From the NCBI GenBank assembly GCA_963576735.1, contig OY755190.1:2845695-2909694 (forward strand): a DNA stretch of 64,000 nt, in the 5' to 3' direction. The notes beneath the pieces were generated by a model. That model was not told the origin of the DNA. It saw only the letters and a program-made list of their open reading frames with translations, and ran no database searches. Numbering within the stretch: position 1 is the first letter of the stretch; each line of letters begins with the position of its first letter. Position numbers and translations under genes: made by a program. Positions 40,561-51,985 of the stretch are shown here, piece after piece. Source of the DNA: Bedellia somnulentella (taxonomy: Eukaryota > Arthropoda > Insecta > Lepidoptera > Bedelliidae).

Positions 40561-42363
40561 CAACGCACTTGCTATGGGGATTACATAACTTCTATCCAAA
40601 ATAACATAAAAGTTAACCCTAAAGCTCTTTGGTCTTTTATTAAATCACGTCGCGGCGGTTCATCGTATCCTAAAATATTCCAACACAACAACAAATCATT
40701 CGACTCTGGTCAATCAATCTGTGATGCATTTAATGACTTTTTCTGCTCTGTGTTTACCAAACCTGCTGACAACTACCCCGATATACCCTTATCTTCTCCA
40801 CAGTGTGATACTGGTAAAACTATAAGTAATATAAGTACTAATGAGGAAGAGATTTACAAGTTGCTTCTTTCTCTGGACATCAACGGTGGTGCAGGCACTG
40901 ATAATATTCCTCCCTTCTTTATTAAGAACTGCGCTAAGCCTCTTTCCACCCCTCTTTGTATAATTTATAATCGTTCTTTTCATGCAGGTATTTTCCCTAA
41001 AATCTGGAAGGACGCTTTGATAGTACCAGTTCACAAAAATGGTCCAAAATACAAAATTGCTAACTATAGACCCATTTCTATCCTAAACATTTTTGCTAAA
41101 ATCTTAGAGAAAATTGCTTATAAACGTATCTATCCTGTTGTTAAACATAGTATTCCGTCTCAACAGCATGGTTTTCTTAAAGGTAGATCTGTACTTTCCA
41201 ACCTCATTGAATTCATAGATTTTGTCCTTGGTTGTATGGATAGAGGTATACAAGTTGACGTAGTCTATACTGATTTTCAAAAAGCTTTCGACCGAGGAGA
41301 CCACGTCATTATTCTTCGCAAGCTTCTTGCTTTAGGGGTGCAAGGTGATTTCTTTAGATGGATAAAATCTTATATATCTAACCGTCATCAAGCTGTTGTT
41401 TTGGGTGGTTTTCGATCAGGTTTTGTTGACATACCATCAGGAGTACCCCAAGGATCCCATTTGGGTCCCCTTTTATATAATATTTATTTGTACGATATTT
41501 TTACAGCCATATGTGAGACCAATTTTATAATGTATGCAGATGACAAAAAGGTTTATTGTGGTATCCGACAAGCTGACGACTGTTATAAGCTACAAAGGGA
41601 TTTGGATCGCCTCACCGATTACTATAACGAGAACAGAATAGATATAAATGAGTCAAAATGCGTGCAAATTACTTTTTCACGAAGTAATAAACCCATCATT
41701 AATACTTACTATATTAATAAACAGCCTATCCGGAGAGTTAATGCAGTAAAAGACCTCGGCGTTACTTTAGATTCAAAGCTTACTTTTGAACAACACATTT
41801 TTGATATCACTAATCGTGCATACAAAAATCTGGGCTTTGTAATGAGGACTTGTGAAACGTTTAAAGACCCTAAATGTGTACAGACGGTTTATTATGCCTA
41901 TGTTCGCGGTATTCTGGAGTTCGCCTCAAGTGTTTGGTCCCCTCAGTACATTAAGTACAAGTATATGATTGAAAGAATACAACATATTTTTGTACGACAC
42001 TTAAATTTTAAAACTAAGAACTTCCAAAAGTGTTACGAAATGAGTTGTAAATTTCATAAAATGTTAAGATTAGAGGATCGCCATATTTTAACTGACCTAA
42101 CCGTTCTACATGATATAATACATGGTCGTTTGGATAACCCAAACTTACCTGCACAGGTTGGACTTAACACGCCATCATATAGGACTCGCCATACCATAAA
42201 TAGTTTGTTCTCCGTACCAATTTCCAGAACTAACTACTCACAGAACGCTCCTTTCAGTCCTATTTTATCCGAATATAATAAAAACTTCCATGATTTAGAT
42301 CTATTTAATCTAAGTAGATGCGCATTCAGGAAAGCTGTAATGGACGTACTTTTTAATTCTTAA
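40561..42363 (+). CDS. LINE reverse transcriptase, 5'-truncated but open
   Basis: The frame is open from 40561 to the stop at 42361-42363, about 600 codons. The GTG at 40750 is not a real start; the true start is lost. Motifs are GAGTDNIPPFFIK, IVPVHKNG, YRPISILNIFAKILEK, HGFLKGRSVLSNL, YTDFQKAFDRGDH (first Asp), SGVPQGSHLGPLLYN, IMYADDKKVY (catalytic pair), KDLGVTLDSKLTF and ILEFASSVWSP. All RT catalytic residues are present. It would copy LINE RNA at nicked DNA in the nucleus, but without endonuclease and promoter this copy cannot move by itself. The lack of stops suggests a recent arrival. The fragment at 10.0-10.8 kb is a diverged relative. Confidence 0.85.
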   Translation, partial: QRTCYGDYITSIQNNIKVNPKALWSFIKSRRGGSSYPKIFQHNNKSFDSGQSICDAFNDFFCSVFTKPADNYPDIPLSSPQCDTGKTISNISTNEEEIYKLLLSLDINGGAGTDNIPPFFIKNCAKPLSTPLCIIYNRSFHAGIFPKIWKDALIVPVHKNGPKYKIANYRPISILNIFAKILEKIAYKRIYPVVKHSIPSQQHGFLKGRSVLSNLIEFIDFVLGCMDRGIQVDVVYTDFQKAFDRGDHVIILRKLLALGVQGDFFRWIKSYISNRHQAVVLGGFRSGFVDIPSGVPQGSHLGPLLYNIYLYDIFTAICETNFIMYADDKKVYCGIRQADDCYKLQRDLDRLTDYYNENRIDINESKCVQITFSRSNKPIINTYYINKQPIRRVNAVKDLGVTLDSKLTFEQHIFDITNRAYKNLGFVMRTCETFKDPKCVQTVYYAYVRGILEFASSVWSPQYIKYKYMIERIQHIFVRHLNFKTKNFQKCYEMSCKFHKMLRLEDRHILTDLTVLHDIIHGRLDNPNLPAQVGLNTPSYRTRHTINSLFSVPISRTNYSQNAPFSPILSEYNKNFHDLDLFNLSRCAFRKAVMDVLFNS

Positions 42364-42448
42364 AATACATATTATATTATGAGTATAATTTTAATAACAC
42401 ATACATTCTTATATGCCTTTATGTATGTCACAGATTTTTATTTGTTTT

Positions 42449-42479
<31 letters not shown>

Positions 42480-42783
42480 TGCACATACACACACCCTTGA
42501 GATATCGTGGATCAAAAAATTTTTGCTTTAAATATTGTTGTTAATATATATTTTATTTCCTCTTAAAATTGTATGTATTTGTTAGAGTTACTTGCTATAA
42601 AAAAAAACATGTGTTGAAACTCAAATGTAACGTAAAAACAAGATTATTGTTAGATATGTTTTCTGTACATCTGTGAACATCTGTCATTGGCCTTACTTGA
42701 TTTCTATTATTAACTGTGTATTATTACTTATGTCGCTGTTGATGTTCTTAATAAAAATAAATAAAAAAATAAATAAATAAATA
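40561..42783 (+). mobile_element. Jockey/CR1-type LINE, 5' truncated, RT intact
   Basis: Coding sequence starts at once at about 40561 (no ORF1, no endonuclease). A 3' UTR follows with (AC)n at 42450-42490 and an AATAAATAAATAAAT tail. It is the best-preserved RT in the window. Confidence 0.8.
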
Positions 42784-42884
42784 GATATTAAATAAGTCAC
42801 GCCATTCTTCACGCCCTTTGTGGTAGGTACAGACTGTCGAACACTAATGATAGCTATCTTGGGAATCCTCTAGTACTTCGATTA

Positions 42885-43077
42885 TAATTTTGATCAATAA
42901 GGGTATGGGGTTTTTTTAGCGGTTTTCGGCGATGCGGAGACTTATCACCAACGATACTTCATTTCTACCTTCTTGTCCCCAATAAACTTTCAAATTTATC
43001 TGAAGAGTTTATAGCTCTGAACCTCTGGCTACCCCTTTGTGGACTTTTTGGCCGTGAGTATATGTATGTTTGTAAAA
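42885..43077 (+). mobile_element. SINE-A, diverged
   Basis: GGCGATGCGGAGACTTATCA to GGCCGTGAGTATATGTATG; the head is eroded. Confidence 0.7.
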
Positions 43078-43106
43078 AGACCTAAGGCGAATACAAATCT
43101 TGATAC

Positions 43107-43340
43107 TAAGGGCCAGTTTTTTGATCCGTGGTTAACTCAACAATTTGTTAAATATCGTAACTATTAGTTATATATCAGCAAAATGCATTTTTTGACCCGT
43201 GGTTAGAGTAACTAATGTCAAATATCGAACCAAAATGGATTTACGATTTGACTACTGGTTAGATATTTAACTATAGTCAATGTCACGTCAATGTAACAAA
43301 TGGTTATATTTTTAACTCCGGATCAAAAAACTGGCCCTTA
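43107..43340. mobile_element. MITE with TAAGGGCCAGTTTTTTGATC ends
   Basis: The left TAAGGGCCAGTTTTTTGATC and right GATCAAAAAACTGGCCCTTA ends are perfect 20-bp inverted repeats. Inside, a second TTTTTTGACCCGTGGTTA lies about 80 bp from the first, a subterminal duplication. No ORF. A PIF/Harbinger-like origin is possible, but the target duplication is unclear. Confidence 0.75.
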
Positions 43341-43647
43341 AATTATTCAAGTTTTACTTTTGTCCTTACTTAAGGCTCCATGAGAATCGCTAACCAAAAA
43401 GGTGAGGTACCTTTTAAGCATATAAAACCTCTTTACAACGAACGTTTGTCGAAAAAAAAAGTGTCAGCAGACAAAGAAGGTTCTAGTTAGGAACGCCACC
43501 TCATTTTATCGCAAATTCAGAGATCGGCCGTTTGCCAACTGACCCGGAATGTACTTCCTTTCAGGAAATAGCCCTATGTTATCTTAACTAGGAACATTCA
43601 TTTTACTGTATAATTATCTGAGTTAATGGAAATAAATTAAATTGTAC
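43341..43647. other. Intergenic DNA
   Basis: Nothing recognised. Confidence 0.4.
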
Positions 43648-43884
43648 TCACGTGTTAGGGGGCAGGCCTATCGCCGTTTTGTACTAATGTACTGTCACAT
43701 GACTAAGTACAACTTAGCCATGTGGGTTTCCTCACGATGTTTTCCCTCACCGTTAACAACCATGATAAATTAAACACACATATGACTCTGGAAAAGTCAA
43801 ATTGGTATAAGCCCGACCCATAATTTGAACTCACGCCTGTGTGTTTTGACGGGCGGGTGTTCTACCCATTGGACTATCATGGTT
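43648..43884 (-). mobile_element. SINE-B, 3' truncated
   Basis: The head is complete (GACGGGCGGGTGTTCTACCC, GGACTATCATGG) but the last 110 bp and tail are missing. Loss of the 3' end points to later deletion, not to retroposition. Confidence 0.8.
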
Positions 43885-43924
43885 ATTTGACTATATTAGT
43901 TTTCAATGGTACTATTTAATTCAT

Positions 43925-44102
43925 TTGTGCCCTCTGAAGTACGAAAAAAATAATTGAGAACTAGGTGATTCAAGTCTATACGAAATTGAGTTAGAACTTA
44001 TAAATAGATTTTGTATGATTACTTCTAGGTACTTGAATCCAAGACCTCCAGATTGTAAGGTTAAAAACCTTCAGTTTTACTACTAGACTACGAACTATAA
44101 AC
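43925..44102 (-). mobile_element. Element D, tRNA-headed end
   Basis: GAATCCAAGACCTCCAG and TACTACTAGACTACGAAC are inverted box B and box A. CCCTCTGAAGTACG and GGTGATTCAAG match 27.5 kb. Confidence 0.6.
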
Positions 44103-44132
44103 ATCATATTAAATTAGCCCTTATAAGTACAA

Positions 44133-44384
44133 AGCTGTGTAGTGTTAGCTTAAAATAGCAGTAAGCTTTTTCTTCCCGCGGGCGTCGTAAGAGGCGACTT
44201 AAGGTATTGAGGCTTTATAATGGGTCAACACCCACTCCAACTAATATCTCTTAATACTAGGTGATGTGGCTGGAGTGGAGACCCATCACCTAACATCCTT
44301 AATTTTACAATCCTTTCCCCACTCAAGACTGAAGCTCTGGCTTCCCCTTCTTTGGGATATATAGCTCTGAATATAAGCATGTAT
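44133..44384 (+). mobile_element. SINE-A, diverged, with a roughly 50-bp extra segment
   Basis: The head GCTGTGTAGTGTTAGCTTA and core GTGGAGACCCATCACC are clear. CACCCACTCCAACTAATATC is not part of other copies. Confidence 0.7.
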
Positions 44385-44718
44385 AACTTAGAAGCTGGAA
44401 AAATTTATTACCGTAACACAAACTTTTTGAACAGAACCCACGTGACAACTGCTGTGACAAAACAAACGTAAGACCTCTAGTACCACTTAAGCCTTCACAA
44501 GAATGTCACGTGACTAGTGTTCATTAGTCGGAAGTGTGTCTAGGAGGCACTATATCTTCACTCCACAAAGCCTATCTACAGACTTTACAATGCTTGTTAC
44601 ATAATTTATATAAGGCAGCTGAAATGGTTTATGTGTGATATTTCTTCTTATACCTACTATTTTTAGAACAACCCTTTGACCTATTACAACTTGCTATTCT
44701 GCTTACTTTGACTTTTTT
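44385..44718. other. Intergenic DNA
   Basis: Nothing recognised. Confidence 0.4.
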
Positions 44719-44720
44719 AC

Positions 44721-45083
44721 AACCGTGATAGCCCAGTGGGTAGAACACTCGGTTATCGTGCAAACGACTAGTGTTCAAATGCTGGGTCGGGCCTACACCA
44801 ATTTGTCTTTTCTAAAGACATATGTGTGGTTAATTTATCATGGTTGTTAACGGTGAGGGAAAACATCGTGGGGAAACCCACATGGCTGAGTTGTACTTAG
44901 TCATGTGACATATATTCATACAAGACGGCGATAGGCCTGCACCCTATCACGTGAGTGCACTGTCCATGCAAAACGTGGGTACTCTTAATACCAGGTGACA
45001 AAGTCACGTGATGTTCAGAAGTATTAGTACCTCTGCCAACCCCTTCGGGGATATTCGGCGTGAACGATTATGTTATGTTATGT
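44721..45083 (+). mobile_element. SINE-B, full length, perfect 13-bp TSD
   Basis: This is a good type copy: head CAACCGTGATAGCCCAGTGG, box-B-like GTTCAAATGC, complete body and TTATG tail. TTTGACTTTTTTA flanks both sides. Confidence 0.92.
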
Positions 45084-45309
45084 TTGACTTTTTTAGACTT
45101 CATAATATGACATCACAACTTGAAAATAAACGGGAAAGGCATTTTTTTAAAACTGTTATTTTATTTAACACACCAACTCAAAAATTAATTTAAGAGAATT
45201 TTAATATTTAGGTAGGTTGAACTGACGCGTGTGGAATGAAGAAATGGCTAAGGTATTAATCACAGTACTCATATTCAATTAAAAAACTTATTTAGTACTT
45301 TTTAGTACT

Positions 45310-46265
45310 AGATTGTTTTTTTTTCGGTTATTTTTCCAACTATGAAGTCGGTTTTCTTTTTGTTAAAAATTATTTTATTTTACGAGTTTTAGAGATAAGT
45401 AGACCTATCAAAGATTCCTCTCGGATGAGGAAGCGACGGTTACTGTATTTTTTTTCGTATTTCTGGTATTTCTATTATAGTACGATATTAAATAGGCTCA
45501 ACCATATGTAACCTTACATTGTTCTTAAAATCCTTCGAAAGGCGATGGTCTCCAATTCTACATCTCAAGAAAGACTCAAACGTTCACGCCGAATATCCCT
45601 GAAGGGGTTAGCAGAGGTAGTAATACTTATGAATATCACGTGACATTGTCAACTGTTGTTCAGAGTACCCACGATTTGCTTGGACAGTGTTCTCACGTTA
45701 TACAGGGCAGGCCCATCGGCGTATTGAACAAATACACTGTCACATGATTGTGAGTTTCGACAGTTCCCTCGATTTCCTGGGATGCCATCATCAGATCCTG
45801 GTCTCATGGTACTTTCTCGGAAACAATAACATAACAAAAGAAATGTTTAGTGAACCTGTACTTCTCTTCATAAAAGCTACGAAGAGGAGTATAAATCTAT
45901 ACAGAATGTGGAGAGAACTGTTTCGTAATACCTAGTGATTGAGGACCCACACCTTCCATCATCAGCTCAGCAGCATAACAATATGATTTTCAGAAGCAAA
46001 TGCCAATATAAGTTCAGAAAATATGTAAAACGCGGTACATTTGCCTATAAAGTTTGAGGTTTCCCCTCGATTTCTTCAGGATCCCATCATCACACCCTGA
46101 TATCCTCATCATGGTACCAATCCGGGAGTATCTTCTTTTGAATAAATAAATAATAAACAAAATCGGTTCATAAATGGCGAAGTAATCGTCGAACAAACAT
46201 AACAAAAAAAAAATATATATACGCTCGAATTGAGAACACTCCTTTTTTTGAAGTCGGTTAAAAAC
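45310..46265. mobile_element. Interspersed repeat ending in GAAGTCGGTTAAAA, with SINE-B inside
   Basis: GAAGTCGGTTTTC at the left and TTTTTTTGAAGTCGGTTAA at the right bound the region. Two diverged units (TCGATTTCCTGGGATGCCAT at 45.77 kb and TCGATTTCTTCAGGATCCCA at 46.06 kb) lie in tandem. I know this sequence type as a common lepidopteran repeat but cannot assign a class. Confidence 0.5.
45575..45750 (-). mobile_element. SINE-B, 5' truncated
   Basis: AACGTTCACGCCGAATATCC to CAAATACACTGTCACATGA; the head is missing. Confidence 0.75.
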
Positions 46266-46614
46266 TATCAGAAGCTTTATTATATATAGTAATAGTAATA
46301 ATAGTAATTTAACATCTCAAAATTTCTTTATTTTAACATTTCGTCATCCTATAGTTCAATTCTTAGCCGGTATCTCACGGCAAATAAAAAACAGATATGC
46401 TTAAGAATCTTCTTATAAGTGTTTTCATCATTCCTCAAAGCTATCCGATATCGCAGACAGTTCTTCACAAAAAATATGTTTTGCTGAGTTTGATATTTTT
46501 ATCTTGAGGCCGGGTAATCAATCATGCCATTCAAAAAAAGCTTGATTTATAAAGGCTTCAATACCCCGCAGCTGTTAAGATGTTTGGAATTTCCTAAATA
46601 TCTTTCCGCTAAAG
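46266..46614. other. Intergenic DNA
   Basis: Nothing recognised. Confidence 0.4.
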
Positions 46615-46800
46615 TATAGATAGATAGATAGATAAAATCTTTATTATCTTTATTATCATTATTATACATAGACACATTAAAACACATACAAAAATATAAA
46701 GTAAAACAAATAATAAGAAAGTCGAAAACGTGTGAATACTAAAAATGAACAAACAAATTACAAATCTAAAAGGTATGTGCGCTATGGTAACACAAACTAG
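46615..46800 (-). mobile_element. LINE 3' end with (ATAG)n tail
   Basis: (TAGA)n, AAATCTTTATTATC and CACATTAAAACACATAC are the inverted counterpart of the piece at 12.0 kb. Confidence 0.5.
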
Positions 46801-47020
46801 GCCATAATTCAGCGTTTGTAAATGCTATATATATAGCAAACACGATGATTTTCAGTTATAGCCTCAGAACATTTCATGGTAAACAAAATATCTATTGAGC
46901 ATCTGCTAAATAACATAAAAATACTTACAAATAAAAATTCAAAATCAAATATGGTTAACACAATCCTACGCAAATGGGTAATAAATAGTCAAAAGAGTCA
47001 ATAAATAAATTTTACAATTG

Positions 47021-47253
47021 TTGGCTTAGAATAGCACTACCCCGTTTCTACCGATGGGTGTACGTAAGAGGCGACTAACGGTATTGGGCTTTTAAGGGAT
47101 TTTTGGGCGATGCGGCTGGAGACCCATCACCAACAACCTTTACTTTACCATCTTTTCCCCACTCAATTTCCAAAAGTGGCTGAGGAATTTCTAATTCCTT
47201 AGCTCTGGCTACCCCTTCTAGGGATTTATAGCCGTGAGTATATGTTATGTTAT
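47021..47253 (+). mobile_element. SINE-A with a SINE-B-type tail
   Basis: The head starts at TTGGCTTAGAATAGCAC (12 bases short). The body is consensus. The tail reads GAGTATATGTTATGTTATG, so it carries the (TTATG)n motif of SINE-B. Confidence 0.85.
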
Positions 47254-47399
47254 GTTTATGACTAGAATTACAACATATAAAATAATAAATATATAAGACA
47301 TACATTATGTTATTTTAACAGTGCTGTTCAATTAACCCTATTTCACTGAAAGTTGACAAAAGATTGAGCAAAGTATTTCGGTATATTTAATCTTGGAAT

Positions 47400-49171
47400 C
47401 TCAAGTCAATGAGTTTTTAGTATTGTTTAAAATTAAAATTTACTAGAAGAATCTCTAATGGGTGGAGGGATATTGTTCCAACACTTAGTAGCGTGATATC
47501 GAACACTTTCAGTGAAAGTTACGGTGCGATGAGGGTGCATTGCTAATGGTTCATGTCTAGAATGAGAAGGATAGAAATCATGAAAATTTGAAAACCTCAA
47601 TATCTCAAACAAGTACTCAGGGGTTTTAAATTTAATAATACGTACATACATCGTACATAAATAAGGCTGTGTGCAATCGCCTGTGGGAGTCCATGTTGAG
47701 TAATGATGAATTATTGAGCGATATATGGCTTCGTGGAGGTACATCAAAACAAAACCTGTAGCAGGCATTTTGAACACGCCGTATCTGCCTCTCAGTCGCG
47801 ATGATAAAAGCCTAGATCCATAAACGATATCCGCATAGGTAAGTTTTGAAAGTATAACTGATTCACAAAAATTTATGCGGGCATTTTCAAAAATGTAACT
47901 GCGAACCTTATACAGAATTTTTTATATTAAAACAGTTCCTGATCAAATTATCCACATGTTTTACGAAGCGAAGTTTACTCTTGAACTCAAGCCCTAGATT
48001 GCGAGTGACGTCAACACGCTCTATATTTTGATATAAAATATTTACAACAGGATTCTGCGCTGTAATTTTAGAGATATAAGATTTGCTTCCCAGAATCATA
48101 AATTTTGATTTCAGCGAATTGATCAACAACGCATTCTTATCACACCACTGAGACACACTTAAACAGCTTGTTCTATTCTGTCAGGGGTCACCAAAATATA
48201 AAGCTGTACATCATCAGCATAAAAATTATATTGGCTATTTCTGATACAATTCGCCAGGTCCGCAGTAAAAATTATAAATAGTTAAGGACCCAATATTGAC
48301 CCTTGGGGAACACCATCCGAGACAATTTTGGGTTCCGATACCACTTGCCCACCATTACTTAACTGCAACTTTACGGATTGAATCCGGTTAGAAAGGTAAC
48401 TATCAAACCAAGTTATTGCCTTAGAGTCAACTCCATAGTAAGCAAGTTTAGATAGAAGTGATGGTCGACAAATACAATCAAATGCTCTTGAGCAGTCAAG
48501 AAGAGTCAACAGTGTTCCAAAACCATGATCTTGGTCAGCCAATATATTGTCAGTGACATCCAGTAGTGCTGTAACTGTTTCTCGACCCCGGCGGAACCCT
48601 GACTGTAGCGACGGTAGAATATTATTACTTTCTATACATTTTACCAGCTGTATGTATATGGCTTTCTCCAAAACTTTTTGAGAGATACGGCAAAACATTT
48701 ATAGGCCTAAGATCTTTGCATTCCATAGGATCACTATTCTTAGGTAAGGGATTAACATAAACCAAAGCAGTTTTGAAAAGAGTGGGTACAGATGACGCAG
48801 ATATAGAAATATTAATGATGGAAGTAATTACTAAAAGTGAGTAGGGTATTGTTAGTAGGATCATTTCTCGGCTAATACCATCATGTCCTGTGGCGTTTGA
48901 AGGAATGGACTTTAATAGCTTAAGGACTTCTTCTTCTATAACCTGTTGTATGGTGAAAGAAGACTGATTAAACCTATGATGCTCAAAGTAAGTCATTTCT
49001 GAAATTGGGACCGCTTTTAGGTTGAGTATATTCAAAAAGTGATCAATAATTTTATTAGGGCCAGAAAGGAAATCCGGTAAGGCATAACTAGAAGTAGTAT
49101 TAATGAGTATTTTACTTTTAACATTTCTCCAAAACGTTTTACTATTAGCAGCGTTAGAGTTTATTATATCA
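47400..49171 (-). pseudogene. Jockey/CR1-type LINE RT, heavily decayed
   Basis: Pieces in order on the minus strand: NSKTFWRNVKSKI, ATGHDGISREM and LLPKNSD-like text (49.17-48.63 kb); SGFRRGRETVTALL, LLDCSRAFDCI and SDGVPQGSILGP (48.7-48.28 kb); then a TAA where Leu is expected, LFIIFTADL, and the catalytic FYADDVQLYI near 48.2 kb in another frame; a thumb piece NLGLEFKSKLRF (48.1-47.9 kb); and a C-terminal piece with CTMYVRIIKFKTPEYL (47.78-47.43 kb). At least one nonsense change and several frameshifts are present. A Helitron cuts its 5' side at 49172. Confidence 0.75.
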
Positions 49172-50035
49172 CTAGTGGATCGGCCCAGCTTCGCACGGGT
49201 AGAGTTGTTTCTTAAATATCTGAGGTTACTTTCTTCAGTCACTGCTCTAGCATTGTGAAATTTAGCGCAATGTTTTCTCTTTATTAAATTTATAGCACTC
49301 CCTGAATAGTGTAGTTTGTTGATTTTGAATGCGCTTTTATGAACGGTTCAGTATTTCCGTTTAATAGCAAATTTTGGAATAAAACGCTATAAAGTATTTA
49401 TAACAAGCTACAAAATAAATCATTACGTGATGAGGATGCAACTACTGGCGCCATCTAGTATGTTGTATGTAAATTAGTAAAGATTTGGCTTATTTTATGT
49501 ATAATATCGGTGTTTCTCTACCGATTTCTATGATTCTTTTTTTATTGAATAGGTAATAATGTTACTTTTTTAAATAAGGGATGAGTGAGAGTTTCACAAA
49601 CGTAAGAGTAAACAAATATAACCAGAATGTTCCAAACTGCTAAGCTATCAGGAATTACACGTGTTATTGTGAGTCAACCATAAAAGATAGATATATGCTG
49701 TTGCGGATTTTGTTTTAGATAATTTTATGAAGAATATTTCCGTCATACATGATTTCTATGTAAGTTTAACCATTAAGGCTGCACACCCGACGGAAGCTTA
49801 AAAAATGGAGTGACTTTTCCCATTTTCCCAAAATTTCCCCAAATTCCCCTTCACTACTCTGCTGAAAAGTATACTATAACCTGCCCAGGAGTATGGAGAA
49901 TAATTTTGCCAAGTGTCGTTAAAATCCGTCGAGTAGTTTTTGTTTCCATAAGGAACATACAAACCGACAGACAGACAGACAGACAAAAATTTTACTGATT
50001 CCATTTTTGGCATCAGTATCGATCCCTAATCACCT
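49172..50035 (-). mobile_element. Helitron, inverted second copy, 5' end lost
   Basis: The low end CTAGTGGATCGGCCCAGCTT is the inverted 3' terminus, next to A (T on the element strand). The body matches 24.4-25.3 kb (ACCGTTCATAAAA-type and GACAGACAGAC blocks). Similarity fades at GGGATCGATAC...GGTGATTAGG, so the TC end is missing. Confidence 0.75.
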
Positions 50036-50039
50036 AGAC

Positions 50040-51302
50040 TTTTTATATGTTATGTGTGATTTATTGCGAGTCTCTATCAAAGCCTAGACCAAAGTATAGA
50101 CTACATACAATAGAACACATACATACATACATAGGTAGGTAGTCAAAATTGTATCCATTCTTTTAAACCTCAGACATTTAATTGCAATTAAATGATGACG
50201 ATAAGTGCGGAGACAATGACGATAAAAAATCTATTACCAATAAGCTTTTGTATAAACTTTTATACGGAAAAGTGTATTATACGCTTATAACATAACCTCC
50301 AAAAGTTGTATGCGATCATATAGCTTTCACATACGAGCGGAAATTGACTTTGAACAACTTTATATTGGTTTCGCTGTCACATGTTTATTTTATGAGTTAC
50401 TGGTCACAATACTGCAGCTCAAGAGAAACTTATTTTACTACTAAAAATTAGTTATCTATAAAGTAGGTTTTTAAACGAAAATTATACGTTTTTAAGTGAT
50501 AGTTGGAGGCAACCGTTGTTTGATGTATTTAAGTAGCTGACCTCAAGCTTTCGCACACATTTCATAAAATACCGTTAAAATATCCTGCAGAGTTTTGTTA
50601 TATACATGTAGGTATGTATGTAATTTTACGTTATAACGTTATAATAATAATAATATACTGAAGAGCAGACATAGTGGACGTATTGTATGATTTTTACTAC
50701 TCTCTATTCTAGCGCACCTCTCTATATACTCTTCCGCGCTCTCGCTCATTGAACATGACAATTTGGTGTGTAGGTGGTTTTCTATTTATAAGACGTTAAC
50801 GTAGTGTAATAGAAAAGGTCTTTTGAATATCTAATCTTTATATATTATTTTTGTAAGCCTCTTTCTTGTTCAGAAGCCTGTGACGCGATGAGTTAAGCTA
50901 AAATTTGGTTCAGGTATCGTTTTGTACAGTTCGCAGCCGTGGTGTGCACAAAATTCAGACATCTGATGTTACTGGATTAAGTTAATTGTTACAAATTTCA
51001 AAGTTTCGATTTTGGCCCATAGACTTGGCTTGAGTGTCATAAGCGCGCGCAAACTTTAGTCGATCAGAGATGCGCTGTGATTGGTCGGAATTTTTTCAAA
51101 CCGGCCAATCAGAAAAAATCTTAAGAAATTCAAAAGAGCTGCGCTGTGATTGGTCGGAAAATTTCAAAATAAACTCATTTTATAGGACGCGACGTAGTCG
51201 CGCCAGGCTTACCCACTAGTGTCGCTTAATTGGGTTAACAATATCTACTTTTTAGCATTGTACACACGTCTTACAGTAGTGAGAGAGTTTTATTTTTAAT
51301 TT
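50040..51302. other. Intergenic DNA with a duplicated CCAAT-type motif
   Basis: TGCGCTGTGATTGGTCGGAA occurs at 51069 and 51140, with an inverted CCGGCCAATCAG between. No gene is recognised in the 1.2 kb. Confidence 0.4.
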
Positions 51303-51411
51303 TGGCTGTGTAGTGTCTGTCGTCTAAGACGACTCATCTTAGAATAGCAGTAATCTATTTATTTCCATGGGCAATATGGTTGGACACCTGTCACCAATCA
51401 TCTTTTATTAT
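51303..51411 (+). mobile_element. SINE-A, 5' half, rearranged head
   Basis: GGCTGTGTAGTGTCTGTCGT carries an extra CTAAGACGACTCATC before CTTAGAATAGCAG. It ends after CACCAATCATC. Confidence 0.65.
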
Positions 51412-51412
51412 A

Positions 51413-51925
51413 CTATACTAGCTGACCCGACAGACTTCGTACTGTCAAATTTGCTTATGACAAAGCTTAAGGCGTTTTTTCCGCCTTCTTAGAAAATGTT
51501 AAGGGTGGACCACCCTTAACACTTAGGGGTATAAAAAAAAATGTTAGCCGATTCTCAGACCTACTGAATATGCATGCAAAATTTGGTTAAAATCGGTAAA
51601 GCCGTTTCGGAGGAGTACGGAAACAAACATTGTGACACGAGAATTTTATACATACATACATATACTCACGGCTATAAATCCCTAGAAGGGGTAGCCAGAG
51701 CTAAGGAATTGGAAATTCCTCAGCCACGTTTGGAAATTTTAGTGGGGAAAAGATGGTAAAATATAGGTTTTCGGTGATGGATCTCCAACCACATCGCCCA
51801 AAAATCCCTTAAAAGCTCCAAATCCGTTAGTCGCCTCTTACGTACACCCACCGGAAGAAATGGGGTAGTGTTATTCTATGCCAACACTACATAGCAAACG
51901 AAAATTTTATATATTATTAATAAAA
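51413..51925 (+). mobile_element. Repeat starting CTAGCTGACCCG, split by SINE-A
   Basis: CTAGCTGACCCGACAGACTT to ACACGAGAATTTTATA, resuming at ACGAAAATTTTATATATTA. This is a common lepidopteran repeat type that I cannot assign to a class. Confidence 0.55.
51648..51896 (-). mobile_element. SINE-A, full length, with 14-bp TSD
   Basis: Near-consensus. ACGAGAATTTTATA before and ACGAAAATTTTATA after are the target duplication. Confidence 0.9.
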
Positions 51926-51936
51926 AAGAAGAAGAT

Positions 51937-51985
51937 TTTCCCCACTTAACTTCCATAAGTGTCTGGGGGATTTTCAATTAAATTA
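51937..51985 (+). mobile_element. SINE-A, small internal fragment
   Basis: TTTTCCCCACTTAACTTCCA and AAGTGTCTGGGGGA match the 3' half. Confidence 0.5.

Noticed and set aside
40561..42363. Endogenous retrovirus pol
   Set aside because: RT motifs are of LINE type (YRPISIL, PQGSHLGPLLYN). No LTRs, protease, RNase H or integrase are seen.
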